DNA of 64,000 bases from Acidobacteriota bacterium (GTDB lineage Bacteria; Acidobacteriota; Terriglobia; Terriglobales; Acidobacteriaceae), in assembly GCA_018268855.1 (NCBI GenBank), contig JAFDVR010000006.1, forward strand, positions 1 to 64,000. The letters are read 5' to 3'. The translations under genes were made by a program, and so were the position numbers. Position 1 is the stretch's first letter. Every line of letters starts with the position of its first letter. Below, piece by piece: positions 16,691-25,655 of the stretch. Below the pieces are notes generated by a model. It searched no databases. It had not been told where the DNA came from and saw only the letters and a list, made by a program, of their open reading frames with translations.

Positions 16691-18094
16691 ATGAAGTCCA
16701 CGCTCCCGCCCATCCACCCGCCCCACGTCTCCACGGAGACACGCGATCTCCCGCGCGTCCTCGGCGCATCGCACGCTTCGGCTATCGTCATCGGCATCAT
16801 CATCGGCAGCGGCATCTTCCTCGTCCCCCGCGAAATGATGGAAGCCACCGGCTCCTCGGCCACGGTCTACCTCGTCTGGATCGTCGCCGGTCTGCTCTCC
16901 CTCTTCGGAGCCATGACCTACGCAGAAGTAGCCGCCGCCCGCCCGCACTACGGCGGTGAGTATGCCTTCCTACGCGAGGCCTACGGCGACATGATGGGCT
17001 TCCTCTATATGTGGACGAACTTCGTCGTCTCCAAACCCGCTTCCATCGCCACCATCGTCACCGGACTCGTCCGCACCCTCGCCACCTTCAGCGTCTTTTC
17101 CTTCTTCAACACGCCCACGCCGCTCCACATCACCTGGGGCATCGCCGTCGCCATCGCCGCCACATGGGCCGTCACGTTGTTGGACATCATCGGCACACGC
17201 CGCGCAGGCGACGTGCAGGTCGCGCTCACCTGGCTCAAGATCGCGCTCATCGCCACCATCGCCGGCGTCTGCTTCTTCGCCGCAGGAACCCACGGACAGA
17301 TCTGGCACTACGCCACACACTACGCAGGCGCAAAAGGCGGATTCACCGGCTTTATGATCGCGCTCATCGCCGCTCTCTGGGCCTACGACGGCTGGAGCGA
17401 CGTCGCCGCCGTCGCCGGAGAAGTCCGCAACCCGCAACGCAATCTTCCACTTGCCTTGATCGGCGGAGTCACCGCCGTCGGCGCGCTCTACATGCTCACC
17501 AACGCAGCCATCCAGTACGTCATGCCCGCCGCCGCTGTCGCCACATCCGACCGTCCCGCCGCAGACGCGCTTCGCCTCATCGTAGGCCCATGGGGAGCGG
17601 GCCTGGTCTCCGTAGGCATGGCCGTCAGCATCGCCGCCACGCTCGTCGGCTCCTCACTCACAGGAGCGCGCGTTCCCTTCGCCGCCGCGCACGACCGCCT
17701 CTTCTTCAAAAAGCTGGCTTACGTTCATCCACGCTTTCAAACGCCATCGAACTCGCTCATCGTGCAGGCCATTCTGGCCACGCTGCTGCTCTTCGCCATC
17801 GGCAAATTCAAAGCGCTCTTCGCGCTCGCAGTCTTTTCAGAATGGATCTTCTACGCACTTGCCGTCAGCACCGTCTTCGTCTTCCGCAAGCGCGACACAG
17901 CCGCCGACCGCCCCTACTCCGTCACCGGATATCCAGTCGTCCCAATCCTGTTTATCGCGGCAGCCCTCGTGCTGGTCGTCTTCTCCTTGAAAGCCGAACC
18001 GCTCAACACCAGCATCGGCTCTCTCGTCATCCTCGCCGGAGTCCCCGTCTTCTACTGGTTTAGAAAAAGGACCGTCGAGGAAGACTCTGAGTGA
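16691..18094 (+). CDS. APC-family amino acid permease
   Basis: Inner-membrane amino acid transporter of 467 residues with about 12 membrane segments. The family signature is near the start of TM1 (ASAIVIGIIIGSGIFLVP). TM6-like (FMIALIAALWAYDGWSDVA) and the conserved AGEVRNPQRNLPLAL loop follow. It resembles the LAT/serine-threonine exchanger-like branch (SteT type), but the substrate cannot be assigned. ATG 16691 is preferred to a GTG at 16667. It is monocistronic, and downstream hairpins at 18111-18130 probably stop transcription. Confidence 0.88.
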   Translation: MKSTLPPIHPPHVSTETRDLPRVLGASHASAIVIGIIIGSGIFLVPREMMEATGSSATVYLVWIVAGLLSLFGAMTYAEVAAARPHYGGEYAFLREAYGDMMGFLYMWTNFVVSKPASIATIVTGLVRTLATFSVFSFFNTPTPLHITWGIAVAIAATWAVTLLDIIGTRRAGDVQVALTWLKIALIATIAGVCFFAAGTHGQIWHYATHYAGAKGGFTGFMIALIAALWAYDGWSDVAAVAGEVRNPQRNLPLALIGGVTAVGALYMLTNAAIQYVMPAAAVATSDRPAADALRLIVGPWGAGLVSVGMAVSIAATLVGSSLTGARVPFAAAHDRLFFKKLAYVHPRFQTPSNSLIVQAILATLLLFAIGKFKALFALAVFSEWIFYALAVSTVFVFRKRDTAADRPYSVTGYPVVPILFIAAALVLVVFSLKAEPLNTSIGSLVILAGVPVFYWFRKRTVEEDSE

Positions 18095-18110
18095 GCCTCC
18101 TGATCGGAAG

Positions 18111-18300
18111 GACACAGCTTTAGCTGTGTCGTTATGCGTGCCAAAGAACCGGCTTCAGCCGCTGAGGTTTAGCTTTTCCGGATGAGCGGCTTTCATGAAG
18201 GAAACGTCCGTTTCAGCTACGGATACGATGTTTTCAGGGCCAAAGGCCCGCCCTATATTAGCCTTGGGCGAAGCCCCAGGTATGCAGACTAAACACACCA
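18111..18300. repeat. Array of short hairpins between convergent genes
   Basis: The 230-nt gap between the permease and glgA stops is filled with consecutive small inverted repeats: GACACAGC-TTTA-GCTGTGTC (18111-18130, perfect), CGGCT-TC-AGCCG, GGGCC-AAA-GGCCC and GGGC-GAA-GCCC. The first may act as a terminator for either side, though neither is followed by a strong T-run. The architecture matches the array at 50164-50340. No coding potential is seen. Confidence 0.65.
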
Positions 18301-18324
18301 GAGCGCTGAAAGTGCGACCTATCC

Positions 18325-19779
18325 TTACGACCAAGCTCGCTGCGTAATTACCCTCTCGTACAACTGCACATACTGTTTCGCAGACGTATGCCAGCCATAA
18401 TCCTGCATCATGCCGCGTTGCATGATTTCCGTCCACTCTTCCTTATTCTGGAAGACACGCAAAGCCCGCAAAATCGCATCGTAGAAAGCCCACGGAGAAT
18501 ACCCGGAGAACTTGAACCCAGTTCCCTTTCCACCCGCCTGCTCATCTACGGTGTCCTCTAATCCGCCTGTCGCACGCACAATCGGCACCGTGCCGTACTT
18601 CAGCGAATAGATCTGGTTCAACCCGCAAGGCTCATAACGCGAAGGCATCAGGAACATGTCCGCACCCGCTTCGATCTTGTGCGCCATCACATTGTCATAG
18701 CCAATCTGCACGCGCACCTTGTCAGGATACTTCTCAGACAGCTCCGTGAACAGCCGCTCGTAATACTCTTCCCCCGATCCAAGCACCATCAGCACCATGT
18801 CCTGCTTCACCAACTCGTCGATAATCTGCGCAAGCAGATCGAGGCCCTTCTGCGTCGCCAGCCGCGTCACCATACCAATTACGGGCGTCTCATCACTCAC
18901 ATGGTCGAAGCCGAAGGCGTGCAGCACATCGCGACGGCACTCCTTCTTCCCTTTCAAATCTTTCGGCGTATAGTGCGCCGCGATATTGGCATCCGTCTCT
19001 GGATTCCACTCCGTGTAATCCACGCCGTTCAAGATGCCGAGCAGATCGTCCGCACGTTGCGCGAACACGTTCTCTAAACCGCTACCAAACTCCGGCGTCT
19101 TGATCTCTTCGGCATACGTCGGACTCACCGTAGTCAGCGCGTCCGCATACACGCATCCGCCCTTCAAAAAGTTGAACGTGTCATTCTGCTCCAGTTTGTC
19201 GAAACGGAACATGTCCCACGGCAACAGCAACTCCTCCGTCGTCTTCGGCGGAAACCATCCTTGATAACCGGCGTTATGGATCGTCAGCACACTCGGCACT
19301 TTGCGCAGCACCGGATCGAAGTAATACGTGGACCGCATGTAAACGCTCACCATCGCAGCCTGCCAGTCATGCACATGGAAAACATCCGGCACACCCAGAA
19401 CCTTCGACGCCTCGATCACCGCACGGCTAAAGAGACCAAACCGCTCCGCATTGTCGGGATAATCGCCTGAAGGCGTCGCATAAAAGCTCTCGCGATCGAA
19501 CAGCTCCGGGCAATCCACAAAATACATCTGCGCGCCATGCTGCTCGCCCGCATCCAGAATCCGCACAAAACGGTTGTAGTCCCGGAACGGAATGGTCACG
19601 CTCGCCAGCTTCACCGGAAGGTTCGGCATCTGCTGCGCGACCTGCCGGTAGTACGGCACAAGCGTCGTCACGCGATGCCCCAGCTTCTTCAACTCCGCCG
19701 GGAGAGCTCCCACCACATCGGCCAGACCGCCCGTCTTCGCCCAGGGCGTGCACTCCGATGCCGCAAACACGATATGCAT
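18325..19779 (-). CDS. glgA: Glycogen synthase (ADP-glucose)
   Basis: GT5 glycosyltransferase transferring glucose from ADP-glucose to the growing alpha-1,4-glucan. The 484-residue protein opens with the family's KxGGL motif (ECTPWAKTGGLADVVGALP, Lys ~15). It carries the HVHDWQA segment and the C-terminal retaining-GT-B Glu motif (MPSRYEPCGLNQIYSLKYGT). Full length, no signal peptide. The ATG at 19779 has AGGAG 10 nt upstream. Other glycogen genes (glgB, glgC) are not in the window. It is divergent from rsmA, with 68 nt between starts. Confidence 0.96.
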   Translation of the reverse strand: MHIVFAASECTPWAKTGGLADVVGALPAELKKLGHRVTTLVPYYRQVAQQMPNLPVKLASVTIPFRDYNRFVRILDAGEQHGAQMYFVDCPELFDRESFYATPSGDYPDNAERFGLFSRAVIEASKVLGVPDVFHVHDWQAAMVSVYMRSTYYFDPVLRKVPSVLTIHNAGYQGWFPPKTTEELLLPWDMFRFDKLEQNDTFNFLKGGCVYADALTTVSPTYAEEIKTPEFGSGLENVFAQRADDLLGILNGVDYTEWNPETDANIAAHYTPKDLKGKKECRRDVLHAFGFDHVSDETPVIGMVTRLATQKGLDLLAQIIDELVKQDMVLMVLGSGEEYYERLFTELSEKYPDKVRVQIGYDNVMAHKIEAGADMFLMPSRYEPCGLNQIYSLKYGTVPIVRATGGLEDTVDEQAGGKGTGFKFSGYSPWAFYDAILRALRVFQNKEEWTEIMQRGMMQDYGWHTSAKQYVQLYERVITQRAWS

Positions 19780-19847
19780 TCCGTTCTATCTCCTGCTACC
19801 TCATAAAGCGGTAGTCTGTAACTTTATGGGATGCAATCCATTATCAG

Positions 19848-20663
19848 ATGAGTTCTAAAAGAAAACCGAAGCTCGGCCAGAACTTTCTCTCCGACGACGC
19901 CGCGCGCCATCGCATCGCCGACGCCTTAGGCGACCTCTCGCAACGCACCGTCATCGAGATCGGCCCCGGACACGGCGCCATCACCACCATCCTTGCAGAG
20001 CGGGCAAAAAAACTTATCTGCATCGAACTCGACCGCTCGCTCGTCCCCGAACTGCGTTTCAAATTCCGCAATCACGCAACCGTAGAGATCATCGAAGCCG
20101 ACATCCTCGAAACCGACCTCTCCGCTCTCATCTCAGATGGCAAAGCCGACGTCATCGGCAACCTGCCCTACTACATCACCTCAGACATCCTGCTCCACCT
20201 CTTTGCCGCATCCGCACATCTCCGCACGGCAGTGGTCATGATGCAGCGCGAGGTCGCCGACCGCGTCGCCGCCCAACCCGGCACACGCGACTTCGGACTC
20301 CTCTCCGCCACCGCGCAACTCTACGGCACCATCGACAATCTCTTCACGCTGCCACCCTTGGCCTTCTCTCCCCCACCCGAGGTTCACTCCTCCGTCCTGC
20401 GCATCACCTTTGCTCCACGTTTCGCAGAACTCAATATCAAAGACGAGCAGGCCTTCATCGACTTCCTGCGCGTCTGCTTCGCACAGAAGCGGAAAACACT
20501 CTTAAATAACCTCCGCAATGCTGGTTTTAGTGCAAAACAGATAACAGAGGTTTGCGAAAATGCAGCTATTTCTCCTCAAATACGAGCAGAATCTCTCCAA
20601 TTAGAGAGCTTTGCATTCCTTTTTCGAGCACTCGCAGCAGACACCAATTTCCCCAAAAAGTGA
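19848..20663 (+). CDS. rsmA: 16S rRNA dimethyladenosine transferase (KsgA)
   Basis: SAM-dependent enzyme that dimethylates two adjacent adenosines in helix 45 of 16S rRNA during 30S maturation. Motifs in the 271-residue protein: KLGQNFLSDD at the N-terminus, the SAM loop EIGPGHGAIT (~40-50), the acidic ribose-binding ELD, the catalytic NLPYYITS, and the C-terminal helical domain with FAQKRKTLLNNL. Full length and normal. The start at 19848 (MSSKRKPKLG) fits the family. It is convergent with the ABC importer operon, whose last gene ends 15 nt away. Confidence 0.96.
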   Translation: MSSKRKPKLGQNFLSDDAARHRIADALGDLSQRTVIEIGPGHGAITTILAERAKKLICIELDRSLVPELRFKFRNHATVEIIEADILETDLSALISDGKADVIGNLPYYITSDILLHLFAASAHLRTAVVMMQREVADRVAAQPGTRDFGLLSATAQLYGTIDNLFTLPPLAFSPPPEVHSSVLRITFAPRFAELNIKDEQAFIDFLRVCFAQKRKTLLNNLRNAGFSAKQITEVCENAAISPQIRAESLQLESFAFLFRALAADTNFPKK

Positions 20664-20678
20664 ACCGTAACTTGTGCG

Positions 20679-21551
20679 CTAAAGATGCTTTGCAGCGCGA
20701 AACTGACGCACTACATCCGCCGGATCGCGATGCTCGCCATCAACGGCCTGGTTCATGGCGCGCATCTCTATGGCGGAGACTTGTCCGGCAAGCTTTTCCA
20801 GGGCGCGCTGAAGGGCGGGATGTTTTTGCAATGAATCGGTGCGCACCAGCGGCACCGCTTCATAGGGCGGGAAGGCGTGGCGATCATCCTGCAACACCCG
20901 CAGGCGCATGGCCTCGATGGCGCCATCGGTCGAGTTACCAGAAACGATGTCTACTTGATGCGCGGCGAGTGCACGGTAGAGAAGGCCAAGATCCATCACG
21001 CGCGGACGGTCGTTGAAATGCAGATTGTAGGTTTGTTCGACCGCAGGTAGACCATCCGGGCGCGACTGGAATTCGTATCCGGTGCCGAGACGCAGTGTGG
21101 GTGCGAGCAGCGGGAGTTGCGAGAGCTTGGTGATGTTGGTGAAGCGTGGATCGTCTCCGCGCACGATCATGGCGAAGGTGTCCTCGAAGCCGAGTGGGGC
21201 GGCGACGGTGACGTGGTATTTCTGCGCGTAGATGCGCCGGATGGTGGCCAGCGCGGCTGCGGGGTCTTTCTGGAGAGGCTGTTTGAGGACTGCGGAGAGC
21301 GCGGTACCGGAGTATTCCACGTAGGCGTCGACGCGTCCGGCGACGAGCGCCTGGTGCGCGATGTAGGAGCCGGCGAGGTAGAAGCGGCGCTCGATGGGTT
21401 CGCCCTGGGCTTCGATCTCCTGCGCCAGAAGTTCGCCGAGGATGACCTGTTCGGTGAAGTTCTTGCAAGCGATGACGAGTTTGCCTGAGCGGGGCGGATT
21501 GCAGCTCGTGAGCGCGAGCAGCAGCGGCAGCAGAAGGGCGAGGCGCTTCAT
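20679..21551 (-). CDS. Glycine betaine/choline-type ABC substrate-binding lipoprotein
   Basis: Binding component of an OpuC/OsmF-type importer, 290 residues. A short signal peptide ends in the lipobox LTSC (Cys ~17), so the protein is membrane-anchored. The mature protein is an OpuAC-like two-lobed binding protein (VIACKNFTEQVILGELLAQ, YVEYSGTALS, DIVSGNSTDGAI). Ligands of this family include glycine betaine, choline, carnitine and ergothioneine; the choice cannot be made here. It is third in the operon: its start overlaps the permease stop by 4 bp. Confidence 0.88.
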   Translation of the reverse strand: MKRLALLLPLLLALTSCNPPRSGKLVIACKNFTEQVILGELLAQEIEAQGEPIERRFYLAGSYIAHQALVAGRVDAYVEYSGTALSAVLKQPLQKDPAAALATIRRIYAQKYHVTVAAPLGFEDTFAMIVRGDDPRFTNITKLSQLPLLAPTLRLGTGYEFQSRPDGLPAVEQTYNLHFNDRPRVMDLGLLYRALAAHQVDIVSGNSTDGAIEAMRLRVLQDDRHAFPPYEAVPLVRTDSLQKHPALQRALEKLAGQVSAIEMRAMNQAVDGEHRDPADVVRQFRAAKHL

Positions 21552-22180
21552 GCGTTGTACCGGTGTGCCAGCCGCTTTTCTGCGAAGCCGAGGACGCCGT
21601 CTGCGAAGAGCGCCAGCAGTGCAGCGGGAACCGCCCCGGCGAGGACGAGGCGATTGTCGACAGAGGCCACTCCCCGGAAGATCAGTTCCCCCAATCCGCC
21701 TGCACCGATCGCCGCTGCGATGGTGGCAACGCCGACGCAGGTGACGGCAGCGGTGCGGATTCCGGCAAGGATGACGGACGCGGAGAGAGGAAGCTCTACT
21801 TTGAAGAGTACCTGCAACTTACTCATTCCTATGGCAATCCCTATATTTGTTAGCGAGGGTTCGATGGATCGGACACCTGCATAGGTGTTGCGAAGGATGG
21901 GGAGCAGAGCGTAGCCGGTGAGGGCGACTATGGCTAGGCGTGCGGCACTGTCTCCGAAGAACGGTACAGGCAGCAGGAGGCCGAAGAGCGCGAGCGACGG
22001 GATGGTCTGGAGCACATTCGCGAAGCCGATGACCGGCTTGGCGAGAGCTGGTTTGCGCGTGAGGAGGATGCCTGTGGGCACGGCGATGAGAACCGCGATG
22101 GCGAGTGCCCATCCGGTGAGCCAGAGGTGTTCGATGAGCAGGCGGGTGATTTCCCCGGAGTGTTGTCGGAGGAACTCCAT
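21548..22180 (-). CDS. ABC transporter permease, quaternary-amine type
   Basis: Inner-membrane permease of 210 residues with five to six membrane helices and the binding-protein-dependent transport signature (VELPLSASVILAGIRTAAV), which is the cytoplasmic coupling helix to the ATPase. The size and the early LLTRKPALAKPVIGFANVLQTIPSLALFG segments are those of OpuBB/OsmW permeases. It is the middle gene of the operon: 1-bp overlap with the upstream ATPase gene and 4-bp overlap with the downstream binding protein. Confidence 0.9.
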   Translation of the reverse strand: MEFLRQHSGEITRLLIEHLWLTGWALAIAVLIAVPTGILLTRKPALAKPVIGFANVLQTIPSLALFGLLLPVPFFGDSAARLAIVALTGYALLPILRNTYAGVRSIEPSLTNIGIAIGMSKLQVLFKVELPLSASVILAGIRTAAVTCVGVATIAAAIGAGGLGELIFRGVASVDNRLVLAGAVPAALLALFADGVLGFAEKRLAHRYNA

Positions 22181-22998
22181 CAGAAGAGTCCCCTATGAAG
22201 CTGATCCTGAAACCGTTCTTCCGTCCGGTGGAGACCTTCGGCAGCACTGCGATAAGCGGCAACCAGAGGCTCTGAGGATGCACCTATCTCCGCCGGTGAA
22301 AGCGCAAGCGCGACCTGCCCCTTCGAGACAAAAGCAATTTTATCGGCGAGATACATGGCCTCCTGTAAGTCGTGCGTCACGAAGATGGCAGTCGTCTTTA
22401 CCTCGGCGAGAAGCGACTTCAACAGAGCCTGCATCTCGGTGCGAGTAAGAGGGTCGAGCGCGCCGAAAGGCTCGTCCAACAGAAGGATGGAAGGTCGTGC
22501 CGCGAGAGCGCGCGCCAAACCTGCGCGTTGACGTTGACCACCTGAAAGCTCGTGGGGGTAGCGGTGCGAGAAGGCAGATGGATCAAGCCCCACCATATCC
22601 AGAAGTTCAGTTGCGCGAACGTCCTTGTCCTTCTTCGGCTTGCCGCCAATCTCCAGCGGAAGCGCGACGTTGCGGCCGATGGTCATGTGCGGGAAGAGGC
22701 CCGTCTCCTGAATCACATAGCCGATGTGCCGGCGGATAGCACGCAGCTCCCTTTCGCGCAGGCGGAGGATGTCCCGGCCATTCACAAGTACCGTACCGGT
22801 AGTTGGCCGGACGAGTGCGTTGATCGTCCGCAGCAGCGTGGTTTTGCCGGAGCCGGAACGCCCCAGCAGCGCCGTGGAGGAGCCGGGCGCGAAGCGGATG
22901 CTGATGTTGTCGAGGATGCAGTGCGGCTGCGCGTCAGGCGCGGAAGCGGGCAGCGCGAGACTCACACCGGTGAGTTCGACGCTGCCTGCCTCAGTCAT
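22180..22998 (-). CDS. ABC transporter ATP-binding protein, quaternary-amine type
   Basis: Energising subunit of the importer, 272 residues. Walker A LLGRSGSGKTT, signature LSGGQRQRAGLARAL, Walker B ILLLDEPFGALDP and the H-loop FVTHDLQEAM are all intact. No C-terminal CBS domains are present, unlike OpuAA. It is the first gene of the operon. The PNK-like gene upstream on the same strand ends 9 nt before, so it may be cotranscribed. Confidence 0.9.
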   Translation of the reverse strand: MTEAGSVELTGVSLALPASAPDAQPHCILDNISIRFAPGSSTALLGRSGSGKTTLLRTINALVRPTTGTVLVNGRDILRLRERELRAIRRHIGYVIQETGLFPHMTIGRNVALPLEIGGKPKKDKDVRATELLDMVGLDPSAFSHRYPHELSGGQRQRAGLARALAARPSILLLDEPFGALDPLTRTEMQALLKSLLAEVKTTAIFVTHDLQEAMYLADKIAFVSKGQVALALSPAEIGASSEPLVAAYRSAAEGLHRTEERFQDQLHRGLF

Positions 22999-23007
22999 GC
23001 GCAGTCT

Positions 23008-23766
23008 CTACAGATCGGATTCGTTCTGCTGGTTCGCGGAGTCAGCGATGGCGGGCGTGGTGCCGCTGGCGCCCTTCACCCGGACGACGGTGATCTTGGA
23101 AAAGCCTTCGGCAAACGTGGGCGGCTTGAGACGCTCCGTCATCTTCTGCATCACTTCTTCTGACACGCGGCGCTCGCGCTTGGAATTGCGTTCGGCGCAA
23201 ACCTCGAATGGCACGTCGAAGAAGACGGCATGCACGTGATACCCGAAGGACTTGGCCATCTTGATCCACTGGCGGCGTTCATGCGCGGAGAGGTTCGTCG
23301 CGTCCACGTAGTTCCACGGCATCTTAGCGATAAGGCGCGCGCGCAACAGCGAACGCAGCGTGGAGAAGACCAGGCCGGAGTAGCGCTGGTCGGTAATGTC
23401 GTCGAAGAGGATGGTGCGGAGCATGTCCGACGACAGCGGCTGCACGCCGCGGCGTTTGTACCAGGTCGTTTTGCCGCTACCGGGCAGGCCGATGGTGAGC
23501 ACGACGTAGCCTTTCGGCTCGGCGTTCTGCTGCGGCTTTTCTACAACGGTGGCTGCGGGGGTGGAGGGGCTTTCGGGCTGTGTCTCCACTTCCAGCTTGC
23601 CGGTTTGTGGAGCGCCTTCTTCTTCAGGCGCATCCTCTTCCCGTTCAACGGGAGCGCTGTAGCTGTAGGAGGGACTCAAGGGCGTGGGAATGTCGGTGCG
23701 GACACTCTGGCCGGTCTTACCTGTGGACTCGCTATCGTTCGGTCCACGCTTGGAACGTCTTCTCAT
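23008..23766 (-). CDS. P-loop (AAA_33/PNK-like) kinase with disordered N-terminus
   Basis: The 252-residue protein has a low-complexity Pro/Glu/Ser-rich N-terminal ~85 residues followed by a zeta-toxin/polynucleotide-kinase-like P-loop domain: Walker A GLPGSGKTT (~93-101), a substrate motif LSSDMLRTILFDD, and the conserved YVDATNLSAHERRQWI segment seen in T4 PNK-like and predicted RNA/NTP kinases. The C-terminal lid has Arg-rich ERNSKRERRV. The substrate is unknown. It lies upstream of the ABC importer genes in the same direction and divergent from gap. Confidence 0.75.
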   Translation of the reverse strand: MRRRSKRGPNDSESTGKTGQSVRTDIPTPLSPSYSYSAPVEREEDAPEEEGAPQTGKLEVETQPESPSTPAATVVEKPQQNAEPKGYVVLTIGLPGSGKTTWYKRRGVQPLSSDMLRTILFDDITDQRYSGLVFSTLRSLLRARLIAKMPWNYVDATNLSAHERRQWIKMAKSFGYHVHAVFFDVPFEVCAERNSKRERRVSEEVMQKMTERLKPPTFAEGFSKITVVRVKGASGTTPAIADSANQQNESDL

Positions 23767-23887
23767 CGAGGTTTCTCGACTTTGCTGAAATATGGGCGCA
23801 CCGCCAAACGTGCCTCGGCGCGACTTACCTTGGTTTGTAGCACATGCGGCAGAGTGCCCGCAAAACGGTGCACCTTTCTGGGTACGT

Positions 23888-23917
23888 TTGGCTCTATCCG
23901 ATAATCGCCGCTACACT
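23888..23917 (+). promoter_or_regulatory. Possible gap promoter
   Basis: TTGGCT and TACACT, separated by 18 bp, lie about 95 nt upstream of the gap start codon in the 245-nt divergent region. They are a moderate match to a housekeeping -35/-10 pair. Nothing else stands out in this gap. This is weak evidence. Confidence 0.3.
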
Positions 23918-24011
23918 GGATATGTAAACCTTCCGCATTAACCGATGCGGCCCACAGAATTTCCCAGAAACCTGAACTTTTTGACACATAACGCGAGGAG
24001 CACACCGAACC

Positions 24012-25019
24012 ATGGCAGTAAAGGTAGGCATCAACGGATTTGGACGCATTGGACGTAACGTTTTCCGGACCGCGATCGATAACCCTGAGATCGAGTTCGT
24101 TGCAGTCAACGACCTGACCAGCCCCAAGACGCTGGCCCACCTACTGAAGTACGACTCGATTCTCGGCAACCTGAAGCACGAGATCGTGGCAGGCGATGAC
24201 TTTATCTCCGTGGATGGAAAGAAGATCAAGGTCTTTGCCGAGCGCGACCCTGCCAAGCTGCCCTGGGCAGAGGTAGGCGCGCAGATCGTGGTGGAGTCCA
24301 CCGGCCACTTTACCGACGCCACCAAGGCCAAGGCGCACCTGGGCGAGACGGTGAAGAAGGTCATCATCTCCGCTCCGGCGACGAACGAGGACATCACCCT
24401 TGTGCTCGGCGTGAATGCCGAGAAGTACGATGCGGCCAAGCACCACGTCATCTCCAACGCAAGCTGCACCACCAACTGCCTTGCGCCGGTGGTGAAGGTG
24501 CTGCATGAGGAGTTCGGCATTAAGAGCGGCATCATGACGACGATCCACTCCTATACGAACGACCAGGTGATCCTCGACTTTCCGCACAAAGACCTGCGCC
24601 GCGCCCGCGCTGCCGCCATTAACATCATCCCCACCAGCACCGGCGCTGCCAAGGCGCTGAAACTCGTGATCCCCGAGATGGACGGCAAGCTGGATGGTTT
24701 CGCAATCCGCGTCCCAGCTCCGAACGTCTCGGTGGTTGACCTCACCTTTACTACGGAGAAAGAAATTTCTGCGGAGGCAATCAACGCGGCGATGAAGAAG
24801 GCCAGCGAAGGCTCGCTGAAGGGCATCCTCGGCTATACGGAAGAGGAGCTTGTTTCGAGCGACTTCAAGGGCGACGCACGTTCGTCCATCTTCGACAGCA
24901 AGCTGACCAAGGTGCTGCAGAAGAACAACGGCAAGATCATCTCCTGGTACGACAATGAGTGGGGCTACTCCTCGCGCGTGAAGGACCTGATCCTGTTCCT
25001 GGAGCAGAAGGGGCTGTAA
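24012..25019 (+). CDS. gap: Glyceraldehyde-3-phosphate dehydrogenase
   Basis: NAD-dependent glycolytic enzyme converting glyceraldehyde 3-phosphate to 1,3-bisphosphoglycerate. The 335-residue protein has the Rossmann glycine motif (VGINGFGRIGR), the catalytic cysteine in SNASCTTNCLAP (C152), His in IHSYTNDQ and the C-terminal WYDNEWGYSSRV. GAGGAG sits 11 nt upstream of the ATG. In many bacteria pgk and tpiA follow directly. Here four unrelated genes (toxin module, RidA, acyltransferase) intervene before pgk-tpiA. Confidence 0.97.
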   Translation: MAVKVGINGFGRIGRNVFRTAIDNPEIEFVAVNDLTSPKTLAHLLKYDSILGNLKHEIVAGDDFISVDGKKIKVFAERDPAKLPWAEVGAQIVVESTGHFTDATKAKAHLGETVKKVIISAPATNEDITLVLGVNAEKYDAAKHHVISNASCTTNCLAPVVKVLHEEFGIKSGIMTTIHSYTNDQVILDFPHKDLRRARAAAINIIPTSTGAAKALKLVIPEMDGKLDGFAIRVPAPNVSVVDLTFTTEKEISAEAINAAMKKASEGSLKGILGYTEEELVSSDFKGDARSSIFDSKLTKVLQKNNGKIISWYDNEWGYSSRVKDLILFLEQKGL

Positions 25020-25049
25020 GCTTCATCCGTATTCACTTGGGAGACAACG

Positions 25050-25328
25050 ATGGCTGCGCAACACACGATCGTTCTTACACCTGAGTTATTCGAGCGCGTC
25101 CAGCGTCTGGCGAACGAGCAACATCGTTCGCCAGAACTGGTTGTGCATCAAATGCTCGAAGAACATTTCGCTGACCTTGATGGGTATTCATGTTTACATC
25201 AAGATGCTGATAAAGCGATTGAGAACTTTAAGCGAACCGGCCTCCACGCCACTTTCGAAGAGGTTGATGAGTGGCTGGGAAAGCTGGCTGCCGGTGAACG
25301 CGTTCCTCCTCCGAAATGCCACACATAG
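25050..25328 (+). CDS. ParD-like antitoxin of a type II toxin-antitoxin pair
   Basis: Small protein of 92 residues. The N-terminal ~45 residues (TIVLTPELFERVQRLANEQ then SPELVVHQMLEEHF) fit a ribbon-helix-helix DNA-binding fold. The C-terminal part (FEEVDEWLGKLAAGERVPPP) is the acidic, flexible type that wraps a ParE-like toxin. A good ribosome-binding site (GGGAG) lies 6 nt before the ATG. The downstream toxin gene overlaps it by 13 bp. Autoregulation of the pair is expected; I see no clear operator in the 30 nt before it. Confidence 0.72.
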   Translation: MAAQHTIVLTPELFERVQRLANEQHRSPELVVHQMLEEHFADLDGYSCLHQDADKAIENFKRTGLHATFEEVDEWLGKLAAGERVPPPKCHT

Positions 25329-25621
25329 TCTGGTCGCCAGAGGCGCTGGATGATCTTGTTCGCCTCCATTCTTTTCTCGCCGAACATAACGAGGATGTAG
25401 CCGAAAGAGCGATGGGCACGATCCGAAAGGGCGTGCGTTTACTCGGCCGGTTTCTGCTTTCAGGACGCACGCAGCCAAAGCAGGATTCTCTCAAAAGAGA
25501 GTGGGTCATTCGTTTTGGACCAGGCGCATACATCGTGGACTATGAAGTGGTGGAAGATACTGCGGTGATCGGAAGCGTTCGGCACAGTCGCGAACAAAGA
25601 GACGAACAGCTCGACCAGTGA
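25316..25621 (+). CDS. ParE/RelE-superfamily toxin
   Basis: 101-residue protein with the ParE/RelE layout: an N-terminal strand and helical hairpin (IVWSPEALDDLVRLHSFLAEHN), a middle Gly-rich turn, and C-terminal strands (WVIRFGPGAYIVDYEVVEDTAVIGSVRHSRE, with the RHSRE ending common in ParE toxins). Members poison DNA gyrase (ParE) or cut ribosome-bound mRNA (RelE); the His-Ser-Arg end favours ParE-like. The start ATG lies inside the antitoxin gene, as is usual for these pairs. Confidence 0.8.
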   Translation: MPHIVWSPEALDDLVRLHSFLAEHNEDVAERAMGTIRKGVRLLGRFLLSGRTQPKQDSLKREWVIRFGPGAYIVDYEVVEDTAVIGSVRHSREQRDEQLDQ

Positions 25622-25655
25622 ACGATTTCAAACTTTTTGGAAATTCCGTACTCTT

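Noticed and set aside
17011..18063. Plus-strand 350-residue open frame
   Set aside because: It is a different frame of the APC permease gene, with an implausible run of Arg and His.
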